Origin: an uncultured Selenomonadales bacterium
GTDB lineage: Bacteria; Bacillota; Negativicutes; Acidaminococcales; Acidaminococcaceae
Assembly (NCBI GenBank): GCA_900316935.1
Contig: ONEW01000003.1
Location: 21,537 to 85,536 of the forward strand
Reading direction: 5' to 3'
Length of the DNA stretch: 64,000 bases
The notes below the pieces were generated by a model. It did not search any database and was not told the origin of the DNA. It worked only from the letters and a program-made list of their open reading frames with translations. The translations under genes were made by a program, and so were the position numbers. Below are positions 43,996 through 52,745 of this stretch, piece after piece. The stretch's first letter is position 1; the number at the start of each line of letters is the position of its first letter.

Positions 43996-44077
43996 AAAAA
44001 AAGTCCCGCAGCAGGATTCCCCGTCTGCATCGCGCATTGCGCAACGCAGTTCGGGAAACCCGGCTGCGGGGCTTTCT
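43996..44077. terminator. Bidirectional terminator between RND operon 2 and the aro operon
   Basis: GTCCCGCAGC (44003-44012) pairs with GCTGCGGGGC (44063-44072), with further inner pairing (TTCCC/GGGAA). The minus strand then has TTTTTTT (ending the aro operon) and the plus strand CTTTCTG. Confidence 0.8.
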
Positions 44078-44083
44078 GTATCT

Positions 44084-44509
44084 TCAGTCTGCAAAATACT
44101 GCAGCGCCAGGGCGTACCCTTTCAAGCCCAGGCCGCAGATCTGGCCTGTGCAGCCCGCCGTGGTCACGCAATGGTGCCGGAACTCCTCGCGCTGGTGGAT
44201 GTTGCTGATGTGCACTTCCACCGCCGGCAGGGCCACCCCTTTCAGGGCGTCGAGGATGGCGACGCTGTAATGCGTGTAGGCGCCGGGATTCAGGATGATG
44301 CCGTCCCTGGTGCCGTAACATTCCTGGATCCAGCTCACGAGCTGCCCTTCGGAATTGCTCTGCCTGATTTCCACGTCCAGGCCCAGTCCGGCCGCCGTGT
44401 CTTCGATATAGCGGCACAGACCGGCGTAGGTCGTGCTGCCGTAGATGGCCTTTTCGCGGATTCCGAGCAGGTTGATGTTCGGCCCGTTCAATACCAGGAT
44501 CTTCTTCAT
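44084..44509 (-). CDS. aroQ: Type II 3-dehydroquinate dehydratase
   Basis: 141 residues, the type II size. It dehydrates 3-dehydroquinate to 3-dehydroshikimate. Seen: LNGPNINLLG, catalytic Tyr in AIYG, the QSNSEGQLV loop, NPGAYTHYS and the catalytic His in VEVHISNIHQREEFR. It is the last gene of the aro operon, overlapping aroK by four bases (ATGA). Start 44509 follows GGGAGG. Confidence 0.96.
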   Translation of the reverse strand: MKKILVLNGPNINLLGIREKAIYGSTTYAGLCRYIEDTAAGLGLDVEIRQSNSEGQLVSWIQECYGTRDGIILNPGAYTHYSVAILDALKGVALPAVEVHISNIHQREEFRHHCVTTAGCTGQICGLGLKGYALALQYFAD

Positions 44510-45015
44510 TTCGATTCCTCCCTGATCTTGCGTCCCGCTTCCAGCAGGGCTTTCAATACTTCTTTGCGCGTGCCCCTGTTGGGCACGGTGATGTCGGCGG
44601 CCTCTTCATAGAGCCGGTGCCGCTGGTCGTACAGCTCGTAGACACGCCCCGTACCGCCCTTCAGCAACGGACGGTACGCCATGTCCACATCGCCGGCGAT
44701 ATCATCGGGAGACCTGTCCAGGTAGAGGACGACGCCCGTTTCCTTCAAGGCGCGGATGTTCTCCGGCCGCAGGACCACGCCGCCCCCCATGGCGAGCACC
44801 TTTCCTTCCAGCCCGGCCAGGCGCCGCACGGTCGCCGTTTCGCATTGCCGGAACCAATCCTCGCTGACGGCGAAGAGTTCCGGAATGGTCTTGCCGGCAT
44901 CCTTCTCGATTTCCGGGTCGGCGTCGATGAAGTCCATCTGTAAAAGTTCCGCCAGGTAGCGCCCGAAAGTCGTTTTGCCACAGCCGGGCATGCCGATCAA
45001 CACGATGTTCTTCAT
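44506..45015 (-). CDS. aroK: Shikimate kinase
   Basis: 169 residues. It phosphorylates shikimate with ATP. Seen: Walker A GMPGCGKTTFGR, shikimate-binding DADPEIEK and GGGVVLRPENI, and the lid with RPLLKG. Overlaps aroQ by four bases and follows aroE by seven bases. Start 45015 has GAGGT upstream. Confidence 0.96.
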   Translation of the reverse strand: MKNIVLIGMPGCGKTTFGRYLAELLQMDFIDADPEIEKDAGKTIPELFAVSEDWFRQCETATVRRLAGLEGKVLAMGGGVVLRPENIRALKETGVVLYLDRSPDDIAGDVDMAYRPLLKGGTGRVYELYDQRHRLYEEAADITVPNRGTRKEVLKALLEAGRKIREESK

Positions 45016-45022
45016 GGTTACC

Positions 45023-45829
45023 TCACAATAAGCCGCGCACGCGGGCGGCCACTTCGTCCACCAGGCCGGCGCCGAGGGGGCGTCCCAGCCAGATTTCGTC
45101 TGCCTTGACAGCCTGCGCGACGAGCATGTAGAGCCCGTTGACGGCCTGTTTTCCCTGGCTCCGGGCCAGCTTCACGAACTGCGTCTCCGCCGGGTTGTAG
45201 ACAATGTCCACGGCGGCCCCGAAACGGTCCATGACGGCCCCGTCCACCGGGGTGGCGTCCGCCTTCGGGAACATGCCCACCGGCGTGCAGTTGACGAGCA
45301 GGTCGCCGTCCAGCTGCCGCAACCGGCCGTAATCGGCCATGGCGAAACGGCGGCGCAGGTCGGCCGGCGCTGTTTCCGGATGACGCGAAATGACATGGAT
45401 GGAGGCCGCCCCTTCATCCTGCAGGCATTGCAGGATGGCCCGCGAAGCCCCGCCCGTGCCAAGGACGCAGACTTTTTTGCCCCGCGGCAGGAGGCCGTTG
45501 TGTTCCAGCAGGCAGTAGAACCCGGAATAGTCCGTGTTATACCCTTCGGCCCGGTCCTTTTTGAACAAGATCGTGTTGACGGCCCCGATGGCCGCCGCTT
45601 CAGGCGAAATCCAGTCCAGCTCCTTCATGACGGCCACCTTGTGGGGAATGGTCACGTTGACTCCCCGGAAGGACTGCCGCAGTTCGCGCACCTTGGCCGG
45701 CAGTTCCTCCGCCGGCACCTCGATGCGCCCGTAAGTCAGTTCCAGGCCCAGCTTGTCCGCCACGGCCTCATGAATCTGCGGCGAAATGCTGTGGCCCAGC
45801 TTCGCACCCAGTAAACCCAGTCGGATCAT
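45023..45829 (-). CDS. aroE: Shikimate dehydrogenase
   Basis: 268 residues. It reduces 3-dehydroshikimate to shikimate with NADPH. Seen: GHSISPQIHE, catalytic Lys in VTIPHKVAVM, GAVNT and the Asp in YNTDYSGF, and the nucleotide loop LGTGGASRAI. The ATG at 45829 is seven bases after GAGG and is preferred to a GTG at 45835. It follows pheA by nine bases. Confidence 0.96.
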   Translation of the reverse strand: MIRLGLLGAKLGHSISPQIHEAVADKLGLELTYGRIEVPAEELPAKVRELRQSFRGVNVTIPHKVAVMKELDWISPEAAAIGAVNTILFKKDRAEGYNTDYSGFYCLLEHNGLLPRGKKVCVLGTGGASRAILQCLQDEGAASIHVISRHPETAPADLRRRFAMADYGRLRQLDGDLLVNCTPVGMFPKADATPVDGAVMDRFGAAVDIVYNPAETQFVKLARSQGKQAVNGLYMLVAQAVKADEIWLGRPLGAGLVDEVAARVRGLL

Positions 45830-45838
45830 TTGCACACC

Positions 45839-46981
45839 TCACAACAGGACATCTTCGTCGGACACATAGTTGCCCAGGATCTTGCAGTAGGCACTGTGTT
45901 CGGCAATTTCCTGCAGGCCCTGGCGCACCTTGGGGTCGTCCAGGTTGCCCGTCAGGTCGATATGGAAGAAGTACTCCCAAGACCGCCCGTCAATGGGACG
46001 GGACTCCAGGTTCGTCATGTTGAGGCCGCAGGCATAAAAATGCCCCAGGACCTTGTACAGGGAACCCGGTTCGTGTTTCGTGGCGATGACCACGGTGATC
46101 TTGTTCGCGTCCGGACGGTGTTCCGGTTCGTCGGCGATGATGATGAACCGCGTCGTGTTCGCATTGTTGTAGTTGATGTTTTCCGCCAGCACCGTGAGGC
46201 CGTAGAGTTTCGCCGCCTGCCGGGACGCAATGGCGGCCTTGGTCCTGTCCCCGCTCTCGGCGACCATCTTCGCGCTCCGCGCCGTGTTGAAGAACGGCAC
46301 GAACTCCATGGCCGGGTGTCTGCGGAAGAAGGCCCGGGACTGCTCGAAACCCTGGGGGTGGGAATAGACCTTGCGGATGTCCTCCAGCGCCGCGCCCGGC
46401 AAAGCGAGCAGGTTCTGGTCCACCTTGATGCCTTTTTCCCCCACGATATGGCAGTCGTAGCGGCGGACCAGGTCGTAGACCTCCGTGATGCCGCCGGTGG
46501 ACGAGTTTTCAATGGGCAGGACGCCGTACTTGATTTCGTGGTTTTTCACGGCCACGACGACGTCCTCGAAATGGACGTAGTTCATCTCGACCTTCGGCAC
46601 GCCGGCAAAGTAATCTTCCAGGGCCTGGTGGCTGAAAGAGCCCTTCACGCCCTGGTAGCCCACGCGGATGGGGTCGCCGGCCTGCTCCCGTTTGCGGATG
46701 TTGTCCGCCAGGATCTCGATCTGCAGGTTGCGGCTCACGGCCATGACCTTCTCCATGATTTCCTGCAGCTGCGGTCCGTAGGCCTTGTCATGCAGACGCC
46801 CGACGGTCTTGGCAATGACTTTGAGTTCCCGTTCCCGGTCGAGGACGGGCATCTTGCGGGCATCTTTATAGGCAGCCACGCGGCGTACGGCGTTAAAGCG
46901 CGCTTCCAGTGTCTCCACCAGCGTGTTGTCGAGCCGGTCTATTTCCGTCCGCAACTGTTCCAAATCCGGTTCCGTCATCAT
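45839..46981 (-). CDS. pheA: Bifunctional chorismate mutase / prephenate dehydratase
   Basis: 380 residues in three parts. Residues 1-90 are an AroQ-type chorismate mutase (LRTEIDRLDNTLVETLEARF, catalytic Arg and Lys present). Residues about 105-290 are prephenate dehydratase (GYQGVKGSFSHQAL, PIENSSTGGI, NANTTRFIII). Residues about 300-380 are an ACT domain with GSLYKVL and the ESRP motif that binds phenylalanine, so Phe feedback is expected. The first ATG of an ATGATGA overlap with aroC is taken as start. It makes phenylpyruvate from chorismate. Confidence 0.95.
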   Translation of the reverse strand: MMTEPDLEQLRTEIDRLDNTLVETLEARFNAVRRVAAYKDARKMPVLDRERELKVIAKTVGRLHDKAYGPQLQEIMEKVMAVSRNLQIEILADNIRKREQAGDPIRVGYQGVKGSFSHQALEDYFAGVPKVEMNYVHFEDVVVAVKNHEIKYGVLPIENSSTGGITEVYDLVRRYDCHIVGEKGIKVDQNLLALPGAALEDIRKVYSHPQGFEQSRAFFRRHPAMEFVPFFNTARSAKMVAESGDRTKAAIASRQAAKLYGLTVLAENINYNNANTTRFIIIADEPEHRPDANKITVVIATKHEPGSLYKVLGHFYACGLNMTNLESRPIDGRSWEYFFHIDLTGNLDDPKVRQGLQEIAEHSAYCKILGNYVSDEDVLL

Positions 46982-48078
46982 ATCCCTCTGTCTCCTCTCT
47001 GGTCGCGCAGCAGCACGTCCCACAACGTCCACGCCGTCACGGCCTCCAGGACCGGCACGGCACGGGGCACGATGCAGGGATCGTGGCGGCCTTTGATTTC
47101 CAGCACCGTATCGCACCGTTCCGCCACATTCACCGTGCGCTGGGGGCGCGCGATGGACGGCGTCGGTTTGACGGCGGCGCGGAACACGACAGGCATGCCG
47201 TCCGTAATGCCGCCTGTAATGCCGCCGTTATGGTTGGTCAGGGTCTTCACGGTGCCGCCTTCGTAATGCATGGCGTCGTTGGCCTGGCTGCCGCGCAGGG
47301 CGGCGATGCCGAAGCCGTCGCCGAACTCCAGGCCCTTCACGGCCGGCACCGAAAAGAGGGCGTGGGCCAGGCGGCTTTCCAGGGAATCGAAGAAGGGGTC
47401 CCCCAATCCGGCCGGCAGGCCCGTCACCATGACTTCCACCACGCCGCCGACGCTGTCCAGGGCTTCCCGGGCAGCCAGGATGGCGGCTTCCATGCGCGGC
47501 GCCGCTTCTTTGTCCAGGGTGGGCAGCACGTGCGTCCGCAGGGCCACCAGGGTTTCCGCCTTCTCCCCCATGGGGTTGAAGGCCCGGTCCGTCACATCAG
47601 CCAGGCGCGCGATGTGGGCGCCGACCAGGACACCTTCTCCGGCCAGGGCCGTCTTCGCCAGGGCGCCGGCCCACACGAGGGGCGCCGTCAGGCGGCCGGA
47701 AAAGTGCCCGCCGCCGCGGTAGTCATTGAACCCGCGGTACTTGACCTTGCCGGCATAATCGGCGTGCCCCGGACGCATGGTGTCCTTCAGGAGGGAATAA
47801 TCCTTCGAATGCTGGTCGCTGTTGGGAATCAGCACGCAGATCGGCGTCCCTGCCGCCCGTCCTTCGAAGACGCCGCTTTCGATGAGGAAGGCGTCCGTCT
47901 CCTGGCGCTGCGTCGACAGCAGGTTCCGCCCCGGTGCGCGCCGCGCCATTTCGGAACGGATGAAGCCTTCGTCCACCGGCGTGCCGGCAGGCACGCCGTC
48001 CAATACCAGGCCGATGCCCTTGCCGTGGGATTCGCCGAAAAGGGTCAGCCGGACCATTTCTCCGTATGTCGCGCTCAT
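46978..48078 (-). CDS. aroC: Chorismate synthase
   Basis: 366 residues. It converts EPSP to chorismate with reduced FMN. Seen: the start LTLFGESHGKGIG, RPGHADYAGKVKYRGFNDYR, the RGGGHFSGRLTAP signature and catalytic GGITGGITDGMPVVFRAAVK, each typical. It overlaps aroA and pheA by four bases at each end. Confidence 0.96.
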   Translation of the reverse strand: MSATYGEMVRLTLFGESHGKGIGLVLDGVPAGTPVDEGFIRSEMARRAPGRNLLSTQRQETDAFLIESGVFEGRAAGTPICVLIPNSDQHSKDYSLLKDTMRPGHADYAGKVKYRGFNDYRGGGHFSGRLTAPLVWAGALAKTALAGEGVLVGAHIARLADVTDRAFNPMGEKAETLVALRTHVLPTLDKEAAPRMEAAILAAREALDSVGGVVEVMVTGLPAGLGDPFFDSLESRLAHALFSVPAVKGLEFGDGFGIAALRGSQANDAMHYEGGTVKTLTNHNGGITGGITDGMPVVFRAAVKPTPSIARPQRTVNVAERCDTVLEIKGRHDPCIVPRAVPVLEAVTAWTLWDVLLRDQRGDRGI

Positions 48079-49403
48079 TTTCCTTCCTCCCCTTCCCTGT
48101 ATTGTCCGCCCAGCGCCCGGTAATCCAGCCAGAACCCGGGATAGGATTTCGTCACGCTCCCGCCGCCGTCAAGGACGACAGGGGCCTTGCAGCCCAGGGC
48201 TGCTACGGCAAGGCTCATGGCCACGCGGTGGTCGTTCCAGGACTGCGTCACGGCCCCGCCGGCCAGTCCGCCGGGGCAACCGTGGATCCGCAGCCCTTCC
48301 GGTTCCTCGTCCACCCGGGCGCCCAGTTTGCCCAGTTCTGCCGCCATGGCCGCCAGGCGGTCGCATTCTTTCAGCCGCAGGCGGCCGGCATGGACGATAT
48401 GTGTCTCCCCGTCTGCCAGGGCCGCCGCAACGGACAGGACCGGCACCAGGTCCGGGCAGTCCGACGCATCGATGACCGTGCCGTGCAGGCGGGCCGGACG
48501 GGCCGTGTAACGGCCGCCTTCTTCCGTAATGGCGGCGCCCATGCGGCGCAGGATTGCGAGCACGGCTTTGTCGCCCTGTCCCGAGTCCCCGTCCAGGCCG
48601 GCGCAGGCAATGCCGTCCGGCGTGGCACCGATGCTGCCGGCCACGAGCCAGAAGGCCGCCTGGGACCAGTCCCCTTCGACGGCGACACGCGGCGCCGGTG
48701 CCCGGTACCTCTGCCGGCCGGGAATATGGTAATGCAGGGCATCCTGCTGTTCCACCCTGATGCCGAAGCGGCGGATGCTCTGCAGCGTCAGGCCGATGTA
48801 GCTTGCAGATTCCAGGGGCGGCACGATGGCCAGGTCCGAATCGCCGTCCAAAAGAGGCAGGGCGAGCAGAAGGCCCGACACGAACTGGGAGCTCACGTCG
48901 CCGGGAAGCACATAGTCCCCCGGCTGCAGGCGCCCGTGCACCGTCAGGGGCAGCCGGCCGTCCGCCCCGGTCCGGTAGGGCAGCCCCTGCCTGTCAAACA
49001 TATCGTAATACGGCTGCTCCGGACGGGACACGAGTTTCCCGCGGCCCGTAAACGTAAACGGCACCCCCGTCAGGGCTGCCAGGGGAATGAAGAAACGCAG
49101 TGTCGACCCCGATTCCCCGCAGTCCGCTGTGCGGGCGCCGTCCAGCTGCCGCCAGGCCCCGCCCTTGCCATAGGTGAAGGCCTTGCGTCCCGCCGCGGCC
49201 GGTTCCGCCTCCGTAAGGGGGACATCCAACGCCGCCAGGCAGCGGTTCGTCGCCTCGATATCCTTCGACAGGGCGATGTTGTCCACTGTACAGGTGTCTT
49301 CAGACAGACCGGCGCAGATGCACAGGCGGTGGCCCATGCTCTTGGACGAGGGAACCTGCACCGTGCCGTGCAGGCGGGCCGGAATCACTTGGTAACGTGT
49401 CAT
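48075..49403 (-). CDS. aroA: 3-phosphoshikimate 1-carboxyvinyltransferase (EPSP synthase)
   Basis: 442 residues. It joins shikimate-3-phosphate and phosphoenolpyruvate. Seen: VPSSKSMGHRLCICAGLS with the catalytic Lys, the second signature CGESGSTLRFFIPLAAL, GDVSSQFVSGLLLALP, the catalytic Asp region DCPDLVPVL and RLKECDRLAA. Position 96-type Gly is replaced by ESGST, with GES rather than GNA(GT) in the first loop, as seen in class II enzymes (inference). Start 49403 follows GGAGG and nearly touches the aroB stop (one base apart). Confidence 0.95.
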   Translation of the reverse strand: MTRYQVIPARLHGTVQVPSSKSMGHRLCICAGLSEDTCTVDNIALSKDIEATNRCLAALDVPLTEAEPAAAGRKAFTYGKGGAWRQLDGARTADCGESGSTLRFFIPLAALTGVPFTFTGRGKLVSRPEQPYYDMFDRQGLPYRTGADGRLPLTVHGRLQPGDYVLPGDVSSQFVSGLLLALPLLDGDSDLAIVPPLESASYIGLTLQSIRRFGIRVEQQDALHYHIPGRQRYRAPAPRVAVEGDWSQAAFWLVAGSIGATPDGIACAGLDGDSGQGDKAVLAILRRMGAAITEEGGRYTARPARLHGTVIDASDCPDLVPVLSVAAALADGETHIVHAGRLRLKECDRLAAMAAELGKLGARVDEEPEGLRIHGCPGGLAGGAVTQSWNDHRVAMSLAVAALGCKAPVVLDGGGSVTKSYPGFWLDYRALGGQYREGEEGK

Positions 49404-49404
49404 G

Positions 49405-50478
49405 TCAGTCCTCCTTGGGCAGATAGGCCGCCAGGTCACGGAATGCGACAGGATGGCGGAAACTGTCCCCGATGGCGTGCAGCACAATCAGCGTGATGCG
49501 GTCGCCCCGCTTCTTCTTGTCCATGGCGATGGTCTGCCGGAAATCGGCGGGCGCCATCTTCACGTCCGCCGGCAGGCTGTACTGCCGCAGCAGCGCCGCG
49601 ATGCGGTCCGCCGTGCCCTGTTCCGTCAGGCCCAGCTGTTCCGTCTGCCGGGTGAGCAGCACCATGCCGATGCCGACGGCTTCCCCGTGGGAATAGGTTT
49701 CGTAATGGAAGGCCTTTTCCACGGCATGGCCCAGGGTGTGGCCGAAATTGAGGAGCATGCGTTCCCCCTGTTCCAGTTCGTCACGTTCCACGACACGGGC
49801 CTTATGGGCACAGCACCGCTCGATGATGCCGTCCGCCGCGGCCAGCAGTTCCGCATCGGAATGGATCCGGCCCAGACGGTCGAACAGGTCCGCGTCAAAA
49901 ATACAGCCGTACTTGATCACCTCGGCCATCCCGTCGTGCAGGAAACGGGCCGGCAGGGTCCGCAGCATGTCCGGATCGATGTAGACCGCCCGGGGCTGCA
50001 AAAAGGCACCGACGAGGTTCTTGCCGCAAGGCAGGTCCACGGCCACCTTGCCGCCAACACTGCTGTCCACTGCCGCCAGAAGCGACGTGGGCACCTGGAC
50101 GAAGGCAACGCCCCGTAAGAACGTGGCCGCCGCCAGGCCCGCCATATCCCCGGTCACACCGCCGCCCAGGGCGAGGACCGCGTCGCTGCGGGTGACGCCG
50201 GCCCGGGCCAGCCCTTCGTAAAGGCGGCCCAGGGTCGCCAGGTTCTTGCTTTCCTCCCCCGCGGGGAACGTCAGCACGGGGGCCCTGACGCCCGCTTCCT
50301 CCAGCCCTTTGCGCACCGTTTCCCCATAGAGGGGCCCCACGTTCGAATCGGTGATGACGGCAACGGTTTCCGCCTGCGGCAGCAGGGCGTGCACCTTCGC
50401 GCCGACCTGCGCCAGCAGGCCTTCCTCTATTTCAATGTCATAACTTCTGCTGCCCAGGGCAACCTGTACCTTACGCAT
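49405..50478 (-). CDS. aroB: 3-dehydroquinate synthase
   Basis: 357 residues. NAD+-dependent cyclisation of DAHP to 3-dehydroquinate. Seen: NAD loops GGGVTGDMAGLAAATFLRG and VPTSLLAAVDSSVGGK, and Zn-binding residues in GMAEVIKYG, NFGHTLGHAVE and YSHGEAVGIGM. Start 50478 has GAGGTGG upstream. It follows tyrA by 33 bases. Confidence 0.96.
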   Translation of the reverse strand: MRKVQVALGSRSYDIEIEEGLLAQVGAKVHALLPQAETVAVITDSNVGPLYGETVRKGLEEAGVRAPVLTFPAGEESKNLATLGRLYEGLARAGVTRSDAVLALGGGVTGDMAGLAAATFLRGVAFVQVPTSLLAAVDSSVGGKVAVDLPCGKNLVGAFLQPRAVYIDPDMLRTLPARFLHDGMAEVIKYGCIFDADLFDRLGRIHSDAELLAAADGIIERCCAHKARVVERDELEQGERMLLNFGHTLGHAVEKAFHYETYSHGEAVGIGMVLLTRQTEQLGLTEQGTADRIAALLRQYSLPADVKMAPADFRQTIAMDKKKRGDRITLIVLHAIGDSFRHPVAFRDLAAYLPKED

Positions 50479-50511
50479 CGTTCCACCTCGTTTTTTCCGT
50501 CTTCATGCCGC

Positions 50512-51414
50512 TCAATACAATTGACGGCGCCGCGGCCCCGCCTCTTTCAAAATGGCTTTGAGGGCCTCGCGGTCCTTGCCGGCCACGGCTTGATGCCAGC
50601 GGTCGAGCTGTTTCTGCAGTTTTTCGATTTCCGCCAGCACGTTGTCCCTGTTCGCCAGGAACAGGTCGCTCCACAGTTCCGGATTGATGTCGGCAACGCG
50701 GGTCGCGTCCCGGAACCCGCCGGCGATGAAATACCTCGTATTCTCATTATACGACGAACTGTTGACGAGGGAAACCGCCGTAATGTGCGGCAGGTCGCTC
50801 GTGTAGGCGATGATGCGGTCGTGCTCCTCCATGGAGACGGACACGGTCCGGGCGCAGCCCAGGGCCCGGGCGAAAGCCTGCATCCAGGCCACCGCCGCCG
50901 GCGTATTCTTATCCGTCGGGACCAAGATATAGTTCGCGTTCCGGAAAATGGCCGCGTCGGACATCCCCAGCCCGCTGCCCTGACGCCCTGCCATGGGATG
51001 TCCGGAAAGGAACTCGCAGCCGGCCGGCAGCATCGCCTGGATGGCGACAGGCAGCTGTCCCTTGACGCCGGTCGCATCCGTCAGGAGCATACCCGGGCGG
51101 AAATCCTGCCGGTGCGCCCGTACAAAAGCTTCCACGGCGCCCGGATAGATGCAGAAAATCACCACGTCCGCCTCCGACAGGGACGCTCCGCCGGGTTCCG
51201 CGATGTCGTCAATCATGTTGGCATTGAGGCACGCATGGGCAATGCCGTGGCTGATGTCCGCGCCCAGGATGCGCTTCACCCGCAGGTTCCGCAAGGCCTT
51301 GGCATAGGACCCGCCAATCAGGCCCAGGCCCACGATGGCGAAGGTCAGGTCCTCCAAAGGCCGGTCCCCGAACAAACCGGGGTCCGCCGGGCGGCCGGAA
51401 AAGGATCCGCTCAT
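50512..51414 (-). CDS. tyrA: Prephenate dehydrogenase
   Basis: 300 residues. It oxidises and decarboxylates prephenate to 4-hydroxyphenylpyruvate, the Tyr branch. Rossmann loop GLGLIGGSYAKAL, and catalytic His in the SGHPMAGRQ region, plus DLPHITAVSL. There is no fused ACT domain or mutase at the C-terminus; the last 40 residues are basic. Start 51414 follows GAGGAGG, 11 bases after the aroF stop. Confidence 0.93.
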   Translation of the reverse strand: MSGSFSGRPADPGLFGDRPLEDLTFAIVGLGLIGGSYAKALRNLRVKRILGADISHGIAHACLNANMIDDIAEPGGASLSEADVVIFCIYPGAVEAFVRAHRQDFRPGMLLTDATGVKGQLPVAIQAMLPAGCEFLSGHPMAGRQGSGLGMSDAAIFRNANYILVPTDKNTPAAVAWMQAFARALGCARTVSVSMEEHDRIIAYTSDLPHITAVSLVNSSSYNENTRYFIAGGFRDATRVADINPELWSDLFLANRDNVLAEIEKLQKQLDRWHQAVAGKDREALKAILKEAGPRRRQLY

Positions 51415-51425
51415 GTCGTACCTCC

Positions 51426-52439
51426 TCACAAATCGCGCCCGATGATGCGGGCAATGCCCTTCAGTTCGCCCATGAGTTCGGCGAACCGTTCCGGTTTCAG
51501 GGACTGGGCCCCGTCGCACAGGGCTTTTTCCGGATCATTGTGCACTTCGATCAGCAGGCCGTCCGCACCGGCAGCCACCGCGGCCTTGGCCAGCTGCGGC
51601 ACCATCCACCACAGGCCCGCCGCATGGCTCGGATCGACGACGACCGGCAGGTGGCTCAGCTTTTTCGCCGCCAGCACGGCGCTCAGGTCCAGGGTGTTGC
51701 GCGTGTAGTCCTCAAACGTGCGGATTCCCCGTTCGCACAGGACCACGTTGGGGTTGCCTTCGGCCATGATGTATTCGGCGCTCATGAGCCATTCCTGGAC
51801 CGTGGCCGCCAGGCCGCGTTTCAACAGGACGGGTTTGCGCGTCCTGCCCAGTTCCCTGAGCAGAGTGTAGTTCTGCATATTGCGGGCGCCGACCTGGATC
51901 ATGTCCACGTCTTCCACGAAACGGTCGAGCATATCGGTGCTCATGAGTTCCGTCACAACCGGCAGGCCCGTTTCTTCCCGGGCTTCCTTCAGCAGGTCCA
52001 GGCCGGGGGCGCCGAGGCCCTGGAAGGAGTACGGCGAGGTACGGGGTTTGAAGGCGCCGCCGCGGAGCAGGTGGGCGCCGGCCATTTTGACGGACTTCGC
52101 GATGCCCACGACCTGGTCACGGGTTTCCACGCTGCACGGGCCGGCCATGACCTGGATGGTCCGGCCGCCGATTTTGACACCACCCACATCAACGACGGTA
52201 TCCTCGGGGTGGAAGGCCCGGTTGGCGCGTTTGAACGGCTCTTCCACGCGCATGACCTTCTCAATCCAGTCGTTGACCATCAGGTCATGGGGATTGAGCA
52301 CGCTCGTGTCGCCGATGATGCCTAAAATGGTCCGCTGGTTGCCGGCGCTGATGTCGATTTTGTAGCCCCGCTCCTGCAGTCTGCTGATGATCCGATCCCG
52401 TTCCTCGACGGGGGCGTTGGGTTTCATTACGATGATCAT
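51426..52439 (-). CDS. aroF: DAHP synthase (type I beta with N-terminal ACT-like domain)
   Basis: 337 residues. It condenses PEP and erythrose-4-phosphate, the first step of the shikimate route. The N-terminal ~70 residues (MIIVMKPNAPVEE) form a ferredoxin/ACT-like regulatory domain as in Thermotoga-type enzymes; the barrel has GPCSVE, RGGAFKPRTSPYSFQGLG, LKRG and DPSHAAG with metal and PEP ligands. The N-terminal domain suggests Tyr or Phe feedback. Start 52439 has GGAGAGG. It is the first gene of the operon, right after the leader terminator. Confidence 0.95.
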   Translation of the reverse strand: MIIVMKPNAPVEERDRIISRLQERGYKIDISAGNQRTILGIIGDTSVLNPHDLMVNDWIEKVMRVEEPFKRANRAFHPEDTVVDVGGVKIGGRTIQVMAGPCSVETRDQVVGIAKSVKMAGAHLLRGGAFKPRTSPYSFQGLGAPGLDLLKEAREETGLPVVTELMSTDMLDRFVEDVDMIQVGARNMQNYTLLRELGRTRKPVLLKRGLAATVQEWLMSAEYIMAEGNPNVVLCERGIRTFEDYTRNTLDLSAVLAAKKLSHLPVVVDPSHAAGLWWMVPQLAKAAVAAGADGLLIEVHNDPEKALCDGAQSLKPERFAELMGELKGIARIIGRDL

Positions 52440-52502
52440 GATAATCCTCTCCTTTTCCTTTTTCCCTTTTGATTCTGCCTGGTATCCCGTTCCCCATGCA
52501 AC

Positions 52503-52534
52503 AAAAAAGGCGGGCTCCGTAAAAGAGCCCGCCT
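52503..52534 (-). terminator. Intrinsic terminator/attenuator in the aro operon leader
   Basis: On the minus strand AGGCGGGCTC and GAGCCCGCCT form a perfect 10-base-pair stem with a 7-base loop, followed by TTTTTT. It lies 48 bases past the leader-peptide stop and about 65 bases ahead of the aroF ATG. The 5' arm (with the preceding C, CAGGC) can instead pair with GCCTG at 52550-52554, an antiterminator-like alternative. Confidence 0.88.
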
Positions 52535-52582
52535 GAACCGGCTGTCCGCCAGGCCCGGCCGTACTGCCGGAAACCTGCCGCC

Positions 52583-52705
52583 TTATATTTCAGGGGTACG
52601 CGCTTCTACGTCGCATTTTTCCACGCCAAAATAGCCATAGCCAAAATAGTAGCTATAGCCGCAGGTAAAGGCATATGCAGTTGCGACGTTGTGCGTCATA
52701 CTCAT
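52583..52705 (-). CDS. Tyr/Phe-rich leader peptide of the aro operon
   Basis: A 40-codon ORF. Residues 11-26 read YAFTCGYSYYFGYGYF, with six Tyr and three Phe in 16 codons; no other part of the window has such a run. The ATG at 52705 lies about 34 bases into the predicted transcript and has AGGTG about nine bases upstream. The stop UAA is about 48 bases before the operon terminator. The arrangement promoter, leader ORF, alternative stems, terminator, first structural gene is that of amino-acid leader-peptide attenuators. Stalling at Tyr (or Phe) codons when the charged tRNA is scarce should permit read-through into aroF-aroQ. The peptide itself has no predicted other role. Confidence 0.8.
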   Translation of the reverse strand: MSMTHNVATAYAFTCGYSYYFGYGYFGVEKCDVEARTPEI

Positions 52706-52745
52706 GATGATTACACCTGTTTCCTTATATTTGCTGCATATGTAA

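Noticed and set aside
40758..44417. A 1219-codon open frame on the minus strand
   Set aside because: It lies antisense to the RND pump gene, which has all family motifs; long antisense frames are expected in GC-rich genes with strong third-position bias.
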